DNA of 45,650 nt, taken from NCBI RefSeq assembly GCF_900639915.1, contig NZ_CAAAID010000018.1:1-45650 (forward strand). Direction: 5' to 3'. Of this stretch, positions 44,165 through 45,650 are shown one piece after another (within the stretch, counting starts at the first letter, position 1; every line of letters begins with the position of its first letter). A program made the translations under genes and the position numbers. The DNA is from Legionella nagasakiensis (GTDB lineage Bacteria; Pseudomonadota; Gammaproteobacteria; Legionellales; Legionellaceae). The notes below the pieces were generated by a model, which ran no database searches, had not been told where the DNA came from, and saw only the letters and a list, made by a program, of their open reading frames with translations.

Positions 44165-44521
44165 ATGTCTACTATCGCTTTACTACCTCGACTTATTCGT
44201 TTGAAAGATGTCCCCAAGTATATTGGCATGGACAGAAATCGATTTAATACTTTCGTAAGACCTAATCTTATAGAAATTCCTATAGGCAAACAAGGCGTAG
44301 CGTTTGATCGACTTGACCTGGATGCTTGGGTAGATCAATATAAGCAGTGTAGTGGGCGTCCAGGCGGCAAAGAGCAAAGGAGTACAAAGCCATGGGACGT
44401 AAACAAACAACAGGACTATTTAAAAGAGGCCAAGTTTGGCATATCGAAAAGCAAGTCCTTGGACATCGCATTCGAGAAAGCACTGGCACAAAGTCGCTCC
44501 AGGAAGCGGAGCAATACTTAG
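44165..44521 (+). CDS. AlpA-like DNA-binding protein (possible excisionase)
   Basis: 118 residues from the ATG at 44165. The first 60 residues, RLIRLKDVPKYIGMDRNRFN ... AFDRLDLDAWVDQY, form a winged-helix/HTH of the AlpA/excisionase-like type. The C-terminal part is charged (KPWDVNKQQDYLKEAKFG). No ribosome site is visible; the start lies just after the 16-bp inverted repeat, so its translation may depend on that structure. It overlaps the integrase gene by 130 bases, and the two would be cotranscribed. Such a pair is common for integrases that need a recombination directionality factor. Confidence 0.7.
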   Translation: MSTIALLPRLIRLKDVPKYIGMDRNRFNTFVRPNLIEIPIGKQGVAFDRLDLDAWVDQYKQCSGRPGGKEQRSTKPWDVNKQQDYLKEAKFGISKSKSLDIAFEKALAQSRSRKRSNT

Positions 44522-45456
44522 CCAGGCGGATCGAAGAGATTAGACAGGCAACGATTTATGGAGTAAGGCCAAAACGCAGTTTTAAAGAAGCTGCGGTGCG
44601 ATTTTTAAATGAAAATCAACATAAGGCCAGCATTGATACCGATGCAATACTCCTAAAGTCTATTTGCCCGTTTATTGGTGATTTGACCTTGGAGCAAGTA
44701 CATATAGGAACGTTGCAATCATTTATAAAAGCAAAACAGGAAGCGAAACTTAAAACGAAATCAATTAATAATACACTAGAGTTAGTTCGGCATATTTTAA
44801 ACGTTGCAGCAACTGAGTGGATTGATGAGAATAGTTTAACGTGGCTTCTGGTTGCTCCTAAGATTAAATTATTGCCAGTTAAAGATGCACGAGCACCATT
44901 TCCTTTATCTTGGTCAGAGCAATCAAGGTTCTTAGAAGCGTTGCCAGTTCATTTAAATCAAATGGCACGTTTTAAAGTTAATACAGGATGCCGAGAGCAA
45001 GAAGTATGTCAATTACGTTGGGAATGGGAAAAACGTGTTCCAAGTTTAAATACGAGCGTTTTCATTATCCCTAGCCATATTAATAGGGATGGTGAATTAA
45101 GACAACTGGTAAAAAATGGGGAAGATCGACTGGTTATCCTTAATGATGAAGCTAAAGCAGTCATTGAGGAGGTTAGAGGTATTCATTCTGAGTTTGTGTT
45201 TTCTTACAATGGAAAGCCAATTACACGCATGAACAACACTGCTTGGCGAAATGCGCGTAAAAAAGCAAATCTCAGTGATCTGAGAGTTCATGATTTAAAA
45301 CATACTTTTGGAAGAAGACTTCGAGCAGCCGGTGTAAGTTATGAGGATAGACAGGATCTGTTGGGGCATCGTTCTGGCAGGATTACTACTCATTATTCTC
45401 AGGCTGAGTTGAGCAATTTATTGGAGGCTGCAAATTTAAGGCTCTACACCAATTAA
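44392..45456 (+). CDS. int: Phage-type tyrosine integrase of the ICE
   Basis: 354 residues. The N-terminal arm-binding and core-binding domains (about 1-160) are followed by a catalytic domain with NTGCREQEVCQLRWEW (Arg about 201), HDLKHTFGRRLRAAGVS (His about 300; Lys where Arg is usual, seen in several members of this group), LLGHRSGRITTHYSQ (His about 326, Tyr about 334). It would catalyse integration at tRNA-Arg and excision. The stop is one base before the IS end GGGGGCAC at 45457, so the IS may have removed the last residues and the att site. Most integrases of this kind are 380-400 residues, so slight truncation is possible. Confidence 0.88.
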   Translation: MGRKQTTGLFKRGQVWHIEKQVLGHRIRESTGTKSLQEAEQYLARRIEEIRQATIYGVRPKRSFKEAAVRFLNENQHKASIDTDAILLKSICPFIGDLTLEQVHIGTLQSFIKAKQEAKLKTKSINNTLELVRHILNVAATEWIDENSLTWLLVAPKIKLLPVKDARAPFPLSWSEQSRFLEALPVHLNQMARFKVNTGCREQEVCQLRWEWEKRVPSLNTSVFIIPSHINRDGELRQLVKNGEDRLVILNDEAKAVIEEVRGIHSEFVFSYNGKPITRMNNTAWRNARKKANLSDLRVHDLKHTFGRRLRAAGVSYEDRQDLLGHRSGRITTHYSQAELSNLLEAANLRLYTN

Positions 45457-45650
45457 GGGGGCACTTTAATCGAGTTAGTATAAACTAAGTCCTTGATTTA
45501 GCGATCAAAAGGAGATTAAAGTGCCGAAGTACAATCTTATCCTAAATTTACCTGGATTTTCCATAGTAAAAGTGAGCGGATATCAACCATTAATATTAGA
45601 TGTAAGCTATAACCGATTAGCCCGTTGTAGTCATTGTCAAAGTAAGAGCG
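45457..45650 (+). mobile_element. 5' end of an ISL3-family insertion sequence (truncated by window edge)
   Basis: The inverted repeat GGGGGCACTTTAATCGAG starts right after the integrase stop. A GTG start codon at 45521 with GGAG upstream begins the transposase. The copy has the same orientation as the IS at 1-92. The island end and the intact tRNA are expected on the other side of this IS. Confidence 0.75.
45521..45650 (+). CDS. ISL3-family transposase, N-terminal 43 residues
   Basis: The frame from the GTG at 45521 (GGAGATTAAA upstream) runs off the window. The segment PKYNLILNLPGFSIVKVSG, then YNRLARCSHCQSK, is the N-terminal zinc-finger region of ISL3-family transposases (Cys pair visible). 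The remaining DDE domain is not in the window. Confidence 0.75.
   Translation, partial: MPKYNLILNLPGFSIVKVSGYQPLILDVSYNRLARCSHCQSKS

Overview
The window is AT-rich and carries an almost complete integrative and conjugative element (ICE) of the genomic-island type IV secretion (GI-T4SS, PFGI-1/SPI-7-like) class, under an LvrR-LvrA-LvrB-LvrC regulatory module. That module, the helCBA-type efflux genes and the codon bias all point to a Legionella species. This assignment is by recognition from sequence; no search was run.

Layout. Positions 1-92 are the 3' end of an ISL3-family insertion sequence. Positions 115-160 are the 3' part of a tRNA-Arg (anticodon TCG) on the minus strand, read as the distal attachment site of the ICE. 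Positions 596-7511 hold defence and anti-defence cargo: a Dam-type methylase, a PD-(D/E)XK nuclease, a HEPN-like protein, ArdA, two tandem tyrosine-recombinase-like genes and a DUF3644 protein. Two minus-strand hammerhead ribozymes (3695-3744 and 5904-5956) sit here as direct repeats. One lies in the leader of the ardA operon and the other in the leader of the recombinase operon. Positions 7596-26238 are one long minus-strand transfer operon. Read in its own direction it runs lvrA, lvrB, lvrC (csrA), pilL-like, then the PFL_46xx/47xx mating-pair genes, the VirB4-like ATPase, TraU/TraH/TraG-like proteins and the TraD coupling protein. lvrR (26423-27085) diverges from lvrA across an operator-rich gap.

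Positions 27349-38765 are metal-resistance cargo: helC-helB-helA (an RND efflux pump of the Zn/Co/Cd class), two P1B-type ATPases, two very small envelope proteins, a DUF302 protein and a small membrane protein. Positions 38891-44057 are mixed cargo: a LuxR-type regulator, an alpha/beta hydrolase, two GNAT acetyltransferases, an MHS-type MFS transporter and a DUF1016/YhcG nuclease. Positions 44165-45456 are an AlpA-like gene overlapping the phage-type integrase. A second ISL3-family IS begins one base after the integrase stop and runs off the window.

How it fits together. The integrase and att site move the island. LvrR probably holds the lvrA promoter silent, and the CsrA paralogue LvrC probably acts after transcription. 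The T4SS delivers DNA, and ArdA protects incoming DNA from host restriction. The metal pumps and the restriction/HEPN genes pay for carriage. No relaxase is recognisable although both ends of the island appear to be present. The most unusual feature is the pair of hammerhead ribozymes associated with a twin tyrosine-recombinase operon.
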